From contig NZ_VHIV01000001.1 in the NCBI RefSeq assembly GCF_006494425.1, forward strand, positions 62,001 through 126,000: a stretch of DNA of 64,000 nucleotides. Reading direction: 5' to 3'. This DNA is from Bacillus dicomae (GTDB taxonomy: Bacteria > Bacillota > Bacilli > Bacillales > Bacillaceae_G). Positions 17,586 to 26,041 of this stretch are shown in pieces. The notes beneath the pieces were generated by a model. The model was given only the letters and a program-made list of their open reading frames with translations. It was not told the DNA's origin and made no database searches. Made by a program: the position numbers and the translations under genes. Within the stretch, counting starts at the first letter, position 1, and each line of letters opens with the position of its first letter.

Positions 17586-18449
17586 GTGAAAGCTTCTACA
17601 TTACTATTTAAAATTGAAAGTAATATGGATCAATTTTCACCAGCTGAAAAGAAGGTTGCCATGTACATAATGGAGAATGCAGAGATTGTTCCGAACTTAA
17701 CGACGAAAGAAGTGTCAACGAATGCGGGCGCAAGTGAGGCGAGTGTTGTTCGCTTTTGTAAGTCGATTGGAATCGGAAGTTTTAAAGCATTTAAAATCGC
17801 GCTCGTTCGCGAATTAACGATTGCTGATTATAATATTAACGATTTTTCAGTGATGAATACGGAAGATGGACCGTACGACTTGTTTAATAAAGTTACATAT
17901 GTGAATAAAGCTGCAATTGAGGCGAGCATTACGGCTATTGATAAGAAGGAACTTGAGAAAGCGGCGGACCTTATTGTAAATGCGGATAAAATTATATTTT
18001 ACGGAGTAGGAGGGTCGGCTACACCGGCGATGGATGGGGCCTATAAATTTACGAGGCTCGGATTTACTGCTATGATGCTATCTGATTTTCATATGATGTT
18101 GCCGCTTGTGACGAATTTAAAAGAAGGCGATATATTTGTTGCGATTTCAACATCTGGTCGTACGAAAGATGTACTTGAAATGGCGCAATATGCGAAGAGA
18201 CAAGGTGCAACAGTTATTGCGATTACGAAGCTTGATCAATCATCACCTTTATATAAAGAAGCAGATATTCGTCTTTGTATGCCAGATGTAGAACAAGATC
18301 ATCGTATTGCGAGTATTGCTTCGAGAATGACGCAATTGAATATGATAGATGCTTTATATGTGATTACTTTTAATCGTATTGGTAATAAAGTGTTGGATCA
18401 ATTTATGGAGACGAGAGAAGAAGCTTTGCGGTTACGGAAGTTAAAATGA
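17586..18449 (+). CDS. murR: MurR/RpiR-family transcriptional regulator of MurNAc catabolism
   Basis: A 287-residue regulator: an N-terminal RpiR-type helix-turn-helix (about 1-77; NAGASEASVVRFCKSIGI is the recognition region) and a C-terminal SIS sugar-phosphate isomerase domain (about 125-260; FYGVGGSATPAMDG and ISTSGRTKDVLEM). Starts with GTG 17586 behind GTGGAGG. Its place directly before murQ, murP and mupG makes N-acetylmuramic acid 6-phosphate the likely effector. A terminator separates it from murQ, which has its own promoter with palindromic sites that this protein probably binds. Confidence 0.88.
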   Translation: MKASTLLFKIESNMDQFSPAEKKVAMYIMENAEIVPNLTTKEVSTNAGASEASVVRFCKSIGIGSFKAFKIALVRELTIADYNINDFSVMNTEDGPYDLFNKVTYVNKAAIEASITAIDKKELEKAADLIVNADKIIFYGVGGSATPAMDGAYKFTRLGFTAMMLSDFHMMLPLVTNLKEGDIFVAISTSGRTKDVLEMAQYAKRQGATVIAITKLDQSSPLYKEADIRLCMPDVEQDHRIASIASRMTQLNMIDALYVITFNRIGNKVLDQFMETREEALRLRKLK

Positions 18450-18475
18450 AAAGATGGGGAAACCCATCTTTTTTT
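18450..18475 (+). terminator. Terminator after murR
   Basis: AAAGATGGG pairs with CCCATCTTT around GAAA, then T7. Confidence 0.85.
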
Positions 18476-18502
18476 GTATACGGACATAAATTCGTCATGA
18501 AA

Positions 18503-18585
18503 AGAAATAAAATTTCATAAAATAATAAAGTAATATTGATTTTAAATTTCTTAAAGTTATAATAAAAGTATGAAATTAAATTTCA
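18503..18585 (+). promoter_or_regulatory. murQ promoter with two probable MurR operators
   Basis: A sigma-A promoter TTGATT-N16-TATAAT lies at 18536-18563. TGAAATT-A-AATTTCA (18571-18585) is a perfect inverted repeat over the transcription start. A second, related site AGAAATAAAATTTCA (18503-18517) lies above the -35. Two sites flanking a promoter suit a tetrameric or dimeric RpiR repressor. Confidence 0.6.
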
Positions 18586-18599
18586 AAGCGGGTGGTAAT

Positions 18600-19484
18600 A
18601 TGTTAGAAAATTTATCGACGGAATATCGTAATGAGAAGACGATGAATTTAGATGAGATGAGCATAAAAGAAGTTCTGCAAAGTATGAATGAAGAAGATCG
18701 AACTGTTGCGTTAGCAGTTGAAAAAGAGATAGAACAGATTGAACAGGTTGTGCAAACTGTAATTCAATCATTTGAAAGAGAAGGGCGACTCATTTACATT
18801 GGGGCTGGTACAAGTGGTCGTTTAGGTATTTTAGACGCGGTGGAATGTCCACCGACATTTGGTACAGATGATAAAATGGTGCAAGGATTTATAGCAGGTG
18901 GATTGAAAGCGTTTACTAAAGCGGTGGAAGGTGCTGAAGACCGCGAAGAGTTAGCAGAAGAAGATTTAAAAAGTATTGGATTAAACGAGAAAGATACTGT
19001 AATTGGAATTGCGGCAAGTGGTCGAACTCCTTATGTAATTGGCGGCTTGAAGTACGCGAATAGCGTAGGAGCGAGTACAGCTAGTATTTCCTGTAATAAA
19101 AATGCTGAAATAAGTAAATATGCAAAACTAAATGTGGAAGTAGAAACAGGCGCAGAAATTTTAACAGGCTCAACGCGTTTGAAGGCTGGTACAGCGCAAA
19201 AATTAGTACTCAATATGATTTCAACAGCTTCTATGATTGGTGTAGGGAAAGTGTATAAAAACTTAATGGTAGATGTTCAGTCTACAAATGAAAAGTTAGT
19301 AGAACGATCAAAACGAATTATTGTGGAAGCAACAGGGATTAGTTATGAAGTAGCAGCGGAGTACTATGAAAAAGCAGAACGTAATGTGAAAGCTGCAATT
19401 GTTATGGTGTTGTTGCAGTGTGAGTATGGGGAAGCACTGGAGAAACTAAAAGAAGCGAAAGGGTTTGTGAAGAAGGCGTTATAA
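18600..19484 (+). CDS. murQ: N-acetylmuramic acid 6-phosphate etherase
   Basis: About 294 residues, the normal MurQ length, starting at ATG 18600 (the frame extends 10 codons further, into the operator). The SIS fold shows GAGTSGRLGILDAVECPPTF (about 58-77) with the catalytic glutamate and IAASGRTPYV. MurQ cleaves the lactyl ether of MurNAc-6-phosphate to give GlcNAc-6-phosphate and D-lactate in the cytosol. It is followed after 23 bp by the MurNAc PTS gene murP and then mupG, so imported peptidoglycan sugars are processed by one operon. Confidence 0.96.
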   Translation: MLENLSTEYRNEKTMNLDEMSIKEVLQSMNEEDRTVALAVEKEIEQIEQVVQTVIQSFEREGRLIYIGAGTSGRLGILDAVECPPTFGTDDKMVQGFIAGGLKAFTKAVEGAEDREELAEEDLKSIGLNEKDTVIGIAASGRTPYVIGGLKYANSVGASTASISCNKNAEISKYAKLNVEVETGAEILTGSTRLKAGTAQKLVLNMISTASMIGVGKVYKNLMVDVQSTNEKLVERSKRIIVEATGISYEVAAEYYEKAERNVKAAIVMVLLQCEYGEALEKLKEAKGFVKKAL

Positions 19485-19507
19485 GTAATAGGGAGGGGGA
19501 TTCTATT

Positions 19508-20872
19508 ATGAAGAAAGAAGAGAGAATGGCCAAAGAAATTTCGGAGCAACTTGGGGGAGTAAAAAATATTCGCGGCATTGCTCATTGTATGACGAGACTG
19601 CGATTAACGCTTCATGATGAAAGTAAAGTGAATATGGACCTTTTGAAAAAGGTTGAAGGGGTTATGGGCGTTATTGAAGATGAGACGCTTCAAGTTGTCG
19701 TTGGGCCAGGAACGGTAAACAAAGTAGCAGCTGAGATGGAAGGTTTAACGGGACTGCGAATTGGTGAGGTGGCAGATCATCACCTTGAAGACCTTGGGCA
19801 AGAGATGAAGTCAGAGATTAAGAAGAAAAATAATACACCAGTGAAAAACTTTTTAAGAAAAATAGGAAGTATTTTTATTCCGTTAATTCCGGGTCTTGTT
19901 GCATCAGGTATTATAAACGGGGTCGCTAACTTTGCGAAAAACGCAGGTGCTGATCCGAATGCAACGTGGCTACAAATGCTACTACTCATTGGCGGCGGTA
20001 TCTTTACATTCTTAGGCATTTTAGTCGGATGGAATACAGCGAAAGAATTTGGCGGGACACCAGTTCTTGGGGCAATTGCAGGTATTTTAATTTTTAACCC
20101 GGCAATGGCGAATGTGAAATTATTCGGTGAAGCGCTCGTACCCGGACGGGGCGGATTGTTTGCAGTTATTTTTGCAGCGTGGCTTATGGTTGTAGTAGAA
20201 AGACAAGTTCGAAAAGCTGTACCAAATGCAGTTGATATTATCGTGACACCACTTATTACTGTGTTAGTCGTAAGTATTGTAACGATGTTAGCCATTCAGC
20301 CGGTAGCAGGTTTCTTATCTGAAGGAATTACAAACGGCATTAATGGTATTTTAAATATTGGCGGCGCGTTCGCAGGAGCAGTACTTGCTGGAACATTTTT
20401 ACCGCTCGTTATGGTCGGATTACATCATGGTTTAACACCGATTCATATGGAGTTTATTAATCAAACGCACGTAACGCCTTTATTACCAGTACTAGCAATG
20501 GCTGGAGCTGGGCAAGTAGGAGCAGCGATTGCGATTTTTGTAAAAACAAAAAACAAACGACTTCGTAACGTAATTAAAGGGGCATTACCAGTTGGCTTTT
20601 TAGGAATTGGCGAACCGTTATTATATGGGGTTACATTACCACTTGGGAAACCATTTCTCACTGCTTGTTTAGGGGCAGCGGTCGGCGGTGCATTCCAAGC
20701 AGTTATGAAAACAGCCGCACTCGGAATTGGTGTATCAGGATTATCATTAATTCCGTTAATTGCTGATAATAAATATTTATTATATTTCCTTGGATTAGTA
20801 GTGGCATATACTTTCGGATTCATCTTTACGTACTTCTTCGGATTTAAAGAAGAAATGGCAGAAAACATATAG
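19508..20872 (+). CDS. murP: PTS N-acetylmuramic acid transporter subunit IIBC
   Basis: A 454-residue PTS protein. An N-terminal EIIB domain of the glucose/sucrose type (about 8-80) has the phosphorylated cysteine in IAHCMTRLRLTL. It is followed by an EIIC membrane domain (about 110-445) with LHHGLTPIHMEF and GIGEPLLYGVTLPLGKPF. There is no fused EIIA domain, so a separate EIIA (such as that of glucose PTS) must supply phosphate. The gene order murQ-murP-mupG assigns it to MurNAc or MurNAc-GlcNAc disaccharide uptake. Confidence 0.9.
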   Translation: MKKEERMAKEISEQLGGVKNIRGIAHCMTRLRLTLHDESKVNMDLLKKVEGVMGVIEDETLQVVVGPGTVNKVAAEMEGLTGLRIGEVADHHLEDLGQEMKSEIKKKNNTPVKNFLRKIGSIFIPLIPGLVASGIINGVANFAKNAGADPNATWLQMLLLIGGGIFTFLGILVGWNTAKEFGGTPVLGAIAGILIFNPAMANVKLFGEALVPGRGGLFAVIFAAWLMVVVERQVRKAVPNAVDIIVTPLITVLVVSIVTMLAIQPVAGFLSEGITNGINGILNIGGAFAGAVLAGTFLPLVMVGLHHGLTPIHMEFINQTHVTPLLPVLAMAGAGQVGAAIAIFVKTKNKRLRNVIKGALPVGFLGIGEPLLYGVTLPLGKPFLTACLGAAVGGAFQAVMKTAALGIGVSGLSLIPLIADNKYLLYFLGLVVAYTFGFIFTYFFGFKEEMAENI

Positions 20873-20898
20873 AGAAAGGGATTCCTTTCTCTTTTTCT
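20871..20898 (+). terminator. Hairpin between murP and mupG
   Basis: AGAGAAAGG pairs with CCTTTCTCT around GATT, then T4. It overlaps the murP stop. Only 22 bp remain before mupG, so it may cause partial termination or stabilise the upstream transcript. Confidence 0.55.
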
Positions 20899-20920
20899 AT
20901 TCATAGAAAGGGAGATTCAT

Positions 20921-21994
20921 ATGATCGGAGTTTCAATTTATCTTTCAAAAGAACGAGTAAAGAAGCAAGAAGAGTGGCTAAAAATAGCGAAGGAAAATGG
21001 GTTTTCATCTATTTTTACATCACTTCATATTCCAGAGGATGACCCTGGTATGTATAAAGAGTTAATTCAAATACTGGGGAAGCAGGCTCTTGAAAATGAA
21101 ATGGAATTAATGGTTGATGTTTCTCCAAAGTCGTTACACCATTTAGGAATGACGTACGAAAATGTGGAGGAGTTAGTAGAGTGGGGCATTACTGGCTTAC
21201 GAATGGACTATGGCATCACGCCGAAAGAAATAGCACGCGTATCCCATAAAATGAAAGTAGCTTTAAATGCGAGTACGATTACAGAATCATTTTGGAAAGA
21301 GTTAATTACTGAAAAGATACTAGTAGAGAATGTAGAAGCGTGGCATAATTTTTATCCGCGCCCAGAAACAGGACTAGCGAAGTCCTTCTTGCAAAAACAA
21401 AATGAATACTTACATGCGTGCGGAATAAAAACGATGGCATTTATTCCGGGAGATGGGGAAAAACGTGGTCCGCTATATGAAGGCTTACCAACGTTAGAAA
21501 AGCACCGTAATATGCGCCCGCTAGAAGCGTACTTAGAACTTGTACAAGATTGTGGTGTCGATAAGGTGTTAATCGGGGATATAAGCGGAAGTGTAGAAAG
21601 TGTACAAGAAATAGCGAGTGCGAGTAGAGGGATTATCCCGCTACGGTACAAATCGTTTATAACTGATAAAGAAGCATTAAAAATAGTGGAGAGTGTGCAT
21701 ACAAATAGATTAGATCCAGCTCGTGACGTCATTCGCTCAGTAGAATCGCGAGAAGAACATAAAGTAATTTTACAGCCGATGCATATCATTTCAAGAAAGA
21801 AAGGTAGCATTACAATTGATAATGAATTGTACGGTAGATATGCTGGAGAGATGCAAGTTGTTGTACATGATTTGCCTGTAGATGAGAAAGTGAATGTTGT
21901 TGGCATGGTAGTAGAAGAGGATATGTCTTTATTGCCGTTTGTTGGTGCTGGAAAAATGTTTCAACTTTTTTTGTGTAATAGAGTAAAAGCTTGA
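20921..21994 (+). CDS. mupG: 6-phospho-N-acetylmuramidase MupG (DUF871/outer-surface-protein family)
   Basis: A 357-residue protein: an N-terminal TIM barrel (about 1-240) starting GVSIYLSKERVKKQEEW and containing the NFYPRPETGL segment, then a small C-terminal cyclophilin-like domain. This is the former DUF871 family, shown for Staphylococcus and Bacillus MupG to split MurNAc-6P-GlcNAc into MurNAc-6P and GlcNAc. It is last in the mur operon, which fits: murP imports the disaccharide, mupG cleaves it, murQ removes lactate. No nagZ or amiE is present nearby. Confidence 0.9.
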   Translation: MIGVSIYLSKERVKKQEEWLKIAKENGFSSIFTSLHIPEDDPGMYKELIQILGKQALENEMELMVDVSPKSLHHLGMTYENVEELVEWGITGLRMDYGITPKEIARVSHKMKVALNASTITESFWKELITEKILVENVEAWHNFYPRPETGLAKSFLQKQNEYLHACGIKTMAFIPGDGEKRGPLYEGLPTLEKHRNMRPLEAYLELVQDCGVDKVLIGDISGSVESVQEIASASRGIIPLRYKSFITDKEALKIVESVHTNRLDPARDVIRSVESREEHKVILQPMHIISRKKGSITIDNELYGRYAGEMQVVVHDLPVDEKVNVVGMVVEEDMSLLPFVGAGKMFQLFLCNRVKA

Positions 21995-22014
21995 ATTAGC
22001 GCTATTTTGTAAGA

Positions 22015-22047
22015 AAACATTATCCGTAAAAGGGATAATGTTTTTTG
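22015..22047 (+). terminator. Terminator of the mur operon
   Basis: AAACATTATCC pairs with GGATAATGTTT around GTAAAAG, then a T run. Confidence 0.85.
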
Positions 22048-22095
22048 TTTTCTTTAAAAAAATATTTGACGAATGAAATGAAATACCGTATTGTT

Positions 22096-22124
22096 TTGAC
22101 TTGTAAATAAAAGTTTACCATAAC
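22096..22124 (+). promoter_or_regulatory. Promoter of the doxX gene with GTAAA/TTTAC repeat
   Basis: TTGACT, 17-bp spacer, CATAAC. Inside the spacer lies GTAAA-TAAAAG-TTTAC, an inverted repeat placed for repression. The gene at 22707 has a promoter built in the same way. Confidence 0.5.
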
Positions 22125-22145
22125 AAAACAAAAGGAGAGTTCAAA

Positions 22146-22550
22146 ATGAATCAACATATTGGGAATTTAATTATTCGTATCGTGTTAGGAGTGACGTTCT
22201 TTGCACATGGTTTAGCGAAGTTTCAATCAGGCATCGATAACGTAGCAGGCTGGTTTACAAGTATCGGCTTACCAGGTGGTCTTGCATATGGAGTAGCAAC
22301 AGTTGAATTAGTGGGTGGTATATTATTAATTATCGGTTTAGGCGTAAGATATGTAGGATTGTTATTCGCTCTTATTTTAGCTGGAGCTATCGTAAAGGTA
22401 AATGGAGCAGCAGGTTTATTAGGAGATGGAAAGAATCCAGGATATGAATTAGATCTTGCATTACTAGCAATGGGGGCGTATTTATTCGTTGTAAAAGCAG
22501 AAGGATATGTAGATCGTTTCTTAAAAGAGAAAGTAATGAAAACGAAGTAG
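22146..22550 (+). CDS. DoxX family membrane protein
   Basis: A 134-residue protein with four membrane helices and the DoxX pattern: RIVLGVTFFAHGLAKFQSGI near the start and GGILLIIGLGVRYVGL in the middle. DoxX-family proteins such as B. subtilis CatD and MhqP are linked to quinone, catechol and thiol stress. The promoter has an operator-like repeat, but no regulator gene is adjacent. Monocistronic. Confidence 0.88.
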   Translation: MNQHIGNLIIRIVLGVTFFAHGLAKFQSGIDNVAGWFTSIGLPGGLAYGVATVELVGGILLIIGLGVRYVGLLFALILAGAIVKVNGAAGLLGDGKNPGYELDLALLAMGAYLFVVKAEGYVDRFLKEKVMKTK

Positions 22551-22567
22551 ATTTTATTTATAAATTG

Positions 22568-22604
22568 TTGACTTGAATCATTATTGTAACTATAATAATT
22601 ACAA
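22568..22604 (+). promoter_or_regulatory. Promoter and palindromic operator of the SnoaL-like gene
   Basis: TTGACT-N17-TATAAT at 22568-22596 is a near-ideal sigma-A promoter. A 21-bp palindrome with ends TTGTAA/TTACAA (22584-22604) and nine of ten base pairs symmetrical covers the -10 region, so a repressor bound there would block RNA polymerase. Confidence 0.6.
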
Positions 22605-22644
22605 CGTATAGATTAAGAATAAAACAATTTAAATATTTTTTTAC

Positions 22645-22685
22645 ACAAGATGTAACTATACAAGTTACATCTTGTGTAAAAAATA
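22645..22685. terminator. Long hairpin upstream of the SnoaL-like gene
   Basis: ACACAAGATGTAACT and AGTTACATCTTGTGT form a perfect stem of at least 15 bp around ATACA, flanked by T and A tracts. It lies between the promoter at 22568 and the gene at 22707, so it is either an attenuator or a leftover terminator for upstream transcripts. Confidence 0.6.
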
Positions 22686-22706
22686 AATAAAACGGGAGGA
22701 AGTCAT

Positions 22707-23108
22707 ATGCCTAAAACAAATTTAGAAACGATTCAAAGCACGTATGAAGGATCAGCTTCTTCAAATGCAAAACATTTAGCAGAAGCCCTCTCTGAAAAAG
22801 CAGAATGGACAGAGGCAGAAGGGTTCCCGTACGGGGGAACTTATATAGGTGTAGAAGCAATAATGGAAAATGTATTTAGCCGATTAGGATCAGAATGGGA
22901 TGATTATAAAGCAAGTGTAAATACGTATCATGAAGTAAGTGAAAAAGATGTAATTATTGCTGAAGGTATGTATTCAGGAGTTTATAAAGAAACGGGAAAA
23001 TCATTTGGAGCAGAATTTGTTCATGTATGGCAACTTGAGAACGGAAAAATTGTGAAGTTTAAGCAGTATGTAGATAGTCATCTTGTTAGGGAAGCGATGA
23101 AGAGATAA
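22707..23108 (+). CDS. SnoaL/NTF2-like fold protein
   Basis: A 133-residue protein of the nuclear-transport-factor-2-like fold: helices at the N-terminus with LAEALSEKAEWTEAEGFPYGG (about 24-44), then beta strands ending KIVKFKQYVDSHLVREAM. SnoaL-like proteins include cyclases, isomerases and ligand-binding proteins; no specific activity is visible. ATG 22707 has GGGAGGAAG upstream. Its stop overlaps the ATG of the next gene (TAATG), so the two are coupled. Confidence 0.82.
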   Translation: MPKTNLETIQSTYEGSASSNAKHLAEALSEKAEWTEAEGFPYGGTYIGVEAIMENVFSRLGSEWDDYKASVNTYHEVSEKDVIIAEGMYSGVYKETGKSFGAEFVHVWQLENGKIVKFKQYVDSHLVREAMKR

Positions 23109-23593
23109 TGCTTTTTAAATGGATCGTAGGTATATGCATTACAATTATAGTAATTTTCTCGTCTATAGTTGGCGGAAAGAAATTGCTTGCATATGTGGAA
23201 AAAGAAAATAAAAATATTCAAACCCAGCAAGTGGCAAACGAAAAAGAGAAGAAAGTTGCAGAAGAATCTCCACAAGTTAGTGAAGGTGAAATTATTTCTA
23301 CTATGCACAAAATGGTACACCAAAAGGTAAAATCCTCTGAAAAATGGGGATTTGTAGAGATGACAAAAAAGGAAATTTCTAATGTGAAAAAAGATATTGA
23401 AAATAGTACAGGTTTTCAATATAAAATGAGGTTATTTTCTATTATCAATAGATGGGAAAAAGGAGATTTTTCTCAAACTGTTGAGGAGCACAACTTTTTA
23501 TGGAGCCTTCAAGGTGGAGATACTGGCAAGGCGACGGAACGTTTAACACCAGAAGAGGAAAAGCAGTATATAAAAGAAATGAAGAATAAATAA
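23108..23593 (+). CDS. DUF6241-like exported or membrane-anchored protein
   Basis: A 161-residue protein with an N-terminal membrane helix (about 4-24), then a charged region rich in Lys/Glu and a helical domain containing MHKMVHQKVKSSEKWGFVEM (about 64-83), a pattern I associate with DUF6241 proteins of Bacillus. The function is unknown. The ATG overlaps the stop of the SnoaL-like gene by one base, so translation is coupled, but why the two are paired is not clear. Confidence 0.65.
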   Translation: MLFKWIVGICITIIVIFSSIVGGKKLLAYVEKENKNIQTQQVANEKEKKVAEESPQVSEGEIISTMHKMVHQKVKSSEKWGFVEMTKKEISNVKKDIENSTGFQYKMRLFSIINRWEKGDFSQTVEEHNFLWSLQGGDTGKATERLTPEEEKQYIKEMKNK

Positions 23594-23626
23594 AAACATC
23601 GCCACTTGGAGGACGATGTTTTTTCA
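23593..23626. terminator. Terminator between convergent genes
   Basis: AAAACATCG pairs with CGATGTTTT around CCACTTGGAGGA, followed by T. Confidence 0.75.
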
Positions 23627-24538
23627 TTAAGAATGCTTTCGTATTAAAGCTCCAGTTGGCTGAACAGTAACCGTTTTGAAATAAGAAAACAAATAACATC
23701 CAGTTACAACGATCATTGTCCCTAAAATTTGTATCCATGTTAGTTCTTCACCGAGGAAAAGGAATGCTAAAATAGCAGTGAAAATGGGATTGAAGTTTAG
23801 AAAAATACCAGATGTAGTTGCTCCTAATTTTTGTACGCCAACATTCCAAAATACCATACAAAGAACTGTAGAAATGAGTCCTGTATATAAAAGTGATGTT
23901 ATGAAAGAAGTGTTTATATTTGTAACAGTGAAGCTACCTATGTTAAATGGCAATAATAAAATAACGCCGAAAATACCAGAGTATAATGTGGCCATGAGTG
24001 GTGTAGTTGTTTTTGTTGCCCATTTACTACAAACAGAATAGATTCCCCAAATACAAACTGCCGCAATCATCCATAAATCGCCGCTATTAAAATGTAATGA
24101 AAATAAAAGTGCAAAGTTACCTTTTAATAGGACGAGAATAACCCCAAAGAATGAAAGAATCATAGATAAAATTTGAAGTGTATTTACTTTTTCTTTTAGA
24201 AATAAGACAGAAAATAATGCGATGGAAATGGCGTTTAATGTAGAAATAAGACCGACATTTGTTGCGGATGTTTTTTCTAATGCTAGAAATTGAAAGATGT
24301 TAAAAAGAGCGACCCCTGAAATTCCCATTAGTATTAACGGAAGTATGGCAGCATGTGGTGGAATGATTTTCTTTTCTTTAAACCATACCATCGGTAATAA
24401 ACAAACAATCGCAATCATCCATCTTAAACTTGTAAGTGTCATTGGAGATGCGTGATCAACAAGTGATTTTCCAACGACAAAGTTTCCTCCCCATAATAAG
24501 CTCGTTAGTAATAGTAAAAAGACATAAAAATAAGGCAT
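23627..24538 (-). CDS. EamA-family (DMT superfamily) exporter
   Basis: About 303 residues with ten membrane helices in two EamA repeats; LLWGGNFVVGKSLV opens repeat 1 and CIWGIYSVCSKW opens repeat 2. The frame extends to 24589, but ATG 24538 has GGGGA at the right distance and gives the normal start (PYFYVFLL). Such proteins usually export amino acids or metabolites. The divergent Lrp/AsnC-type regulator at 24742 is the likely controller, a common pairing for amino acid exporters. Confidence 0.88.
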   Translation of the reverse strand: MPYFYVFLLLLTSLLWGGNFVVGKSLVDHASPMTLTSLRWMIAIVCLLPMVWFKEKKIIPPHAAILPLILMGISGVALFNIFQFLALEKTSATNVGLISTLNAISIALFSVLFLKEKVNTLQILSMILSFFGVILVLLKGNFALLFSLHFNSGDLWMIAAVCIWGIYSVCSKWATKTTTPLMATLYSGIFGVILLLPFNIGSFTVTNINTSFITSLLYTGLISTVLCMVFWNVGVQKLGATTSGIFLNFNPIFTAILAFLFLGEELTWIQILGTMIVVTGCYLFSYFKTVTVQPTGALIRKHS

Positions 24539-24741
24539 ATTAAAATCCCCTTTGTTGTAATCAATGTGAATTGTAAATAATTTTAGCATTTTTCTTTATT
24601 GTGTAATATATTATTTTGTATAATGAATAAAAGTCGATAAAATGTTTTGTTGTAAGTGATATTAACTGAATTATGTTTAGTTTTATGTAGGTTATAAGGT
24701 GTTTTTTCGAATAATCATCGGTAATAAAAAGGAGGATTTCG

Positions 24742-25236
24742 ATGGAGTCGTCTGTTATTAAAGTGTTGGATGATTTAGATGTACAAATTTTAGATATATT
24801 GCAGAAAGAGTCACAGGTAAGTAATGCAGAGCTTGCGCGACGCGTTAATTTATCACCAGCTGCAATGCATGCAAGAATTAAAAGGTTAGATGGAGAAGGA
24901 TTCATTGATAAGCAAGTAGCTATTTTAAATCAAGAAAAGCTTGGTTTTGATTTGTTATGCTTCATTTTTATGAGTACGAATATTCATCAATCGGATAAGC
25001 TTGAAGTGTTGGAAAAAGAATTAGAAGCGATGCCTGAAGTGTTAGAATGTCACTGTTTAACAGGAGAGTATGATTATTTATTAAAGGTTGCAAATCGTGA
25101 TCGTAAAGAGCTAGAACAGTTTATTAGAAAGCTGAACAAGCTTGGTATTACAAAGATACAGACGAGTTTAGCACTTCGTGAAATTAAATATTCGACGGTA
25201 TTGCCGATACGAAATGAGGAACCGAGCATCGATTAG
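24742..25236 (+). CDS. Lrp/AsnC-family transcriptional regulator
   Basis: A 164-residue regulator: winged helix at about 9-65 (VSNAELARRVNLSPAAMHAR) and a C-terminal RAM/AsnC ligand-binding domain (about 75-155; CHCLTGEYDYLLKV is the typical core). ATG 24742 is preceded by AAGGAGG. Lrp-type proteins sense amino acids. It is divergent from the EamA exporter, which is its probable target in addition to its own gene. Confidence 0.92.
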   Translation: MESSVIKVLDDLDVQILDILQKESQVSNAELARRVNLSPAAMHARIKRLDGEGFIDKQVAILNQEKLGFDLLCFIFMSTNIHQSDKLEVLEKELEAMPEVLECHCLTGEYDYLLKVANRDRKELEQFIRKLNKLGITKIQTSLALREIKYSTVLPIRNEEPSID

Positions 25237-25375
25237 ATCGCTTGGTTTTTTGTTTGTGTAAGGGTAAGAAAAGTGATTGACGAAGGGGGAAGGAGAGATG
25301 TATTATTATATAAAATTATGTATTAAAATTCACTTTAAGTTATAAATATTAATATTTTGGGTAAGGGGATAGCAT

Positions 25376-25831
25376 ATGAAAATCTGTAATGCGGTGACGA
25401 GTGATGTGAAAGAAATTTATAGCCTCATTGAAGTTTATGCAAAAGAGGGAGTGGTTTTACCACGTTCTCTTTTGTCTCTCTATCAATATTTACAATGTTT
25501 ATATGTTGTGAAAGAAGAGGGGGAAATCGTTGGAGTTGCTGGTTTACATGTATTAGGAGAGGACCTTGCAGAAGTCCGGTCGTTAGTCGTTTCACATACA
25601 TATGCAGGAAAAGGGATTGGACGTATGTTAGTGAATCATGTCATGAATGAAGCAGCGAAAATAAAAGTGAGTAGAGTTATTTCTTTAACATATGAAACGG
25701 AATTTTTTCAAAAGTGCGGGTTTGATTTTGTGAATAGAGATGCGCTACCAGAGAAAGTATGGATTGATTGTAGGCATTGTCCAAAGGTTGATTATTGTGA
25801 TGAGGTGGCGATGATTCGGTATGTTGGGTGA
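25376..25831 (+). CDS. GNAT N-acetyltransferase, ArgA-like
   Basis: A 151-residue GNAT enzyme. The acetyl-CoA motif is VVSHTYAGKGIGRMLVNHVM (about 79-98), and the C-terminus carries the cysteine cluster CRHCPKVDYCDE typical of short N-acetylglutamate-synthase-like proteins (YobR/ArgA type). It could acetylate glutamate or a related small amine; the substrate is not established by sequence. ATG 25376 follows AAGGGGATAGC. Monocistronic with a terminator. Confidence 0.83.
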   Translation: MKICNAVTSDVKEIYSLIEVYAKEGVVLPRSLLSLYQYLQCLYVVKEEGEIVGVAGLHVLGEDLAEVRSLVVSHTYAGKGIGRMLVNHVMNEAAKIKVSRVISLTYETEFFQKCGFDFVNRDALPEKVWIDCRHCPKVDYCDEVAMIRYVG

Positions 25832-25844
25832 AGCAAAAGAATAA

Positions 25845-25876
25845 AGAGCAGCTAGCAAAAGCTAACTGCTCTATTT
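25845..25876 (+). terminator. Terminator after the GNAT gene
   Basis: AGAGCAGCTAGC and GCTAACTGCTCT pair with one mismatch around AAAA. Confidence 0.65.
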
Positions 25877-25987
25877 AAGGGATCTCTCCAAGGGGGAGTG
25901 GAGAAAATATTATGTTACTAGCAGAATTGACAGATTATTAGGAAATATACAAATCCGATGAAAGAAATTTTAAATAAACTTTCGGCA

Positions 25988-26041
25988 TTGACAGTTTTTA
26001 AAATATTCATGTACAATATACATGAATGACATTCAGTCATT
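25988..26041 (+). promoter_or_regulatory. SMR operon promoter with two different operators
   Basis: Sigma-A promoter TTGACA-N18-TACAAT (25988-26017). A perfect 9-5-9 palindrome (26005-26027, arms ATTCATGTA/TACATGAAT) has the -10 in its centre. Immediately downstream, AATGACATTCAGTCATT (26025-26041) matches the TGAnTGA..TCAnTCA motif found at three further places in this cluster. Confidence 0.7.
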
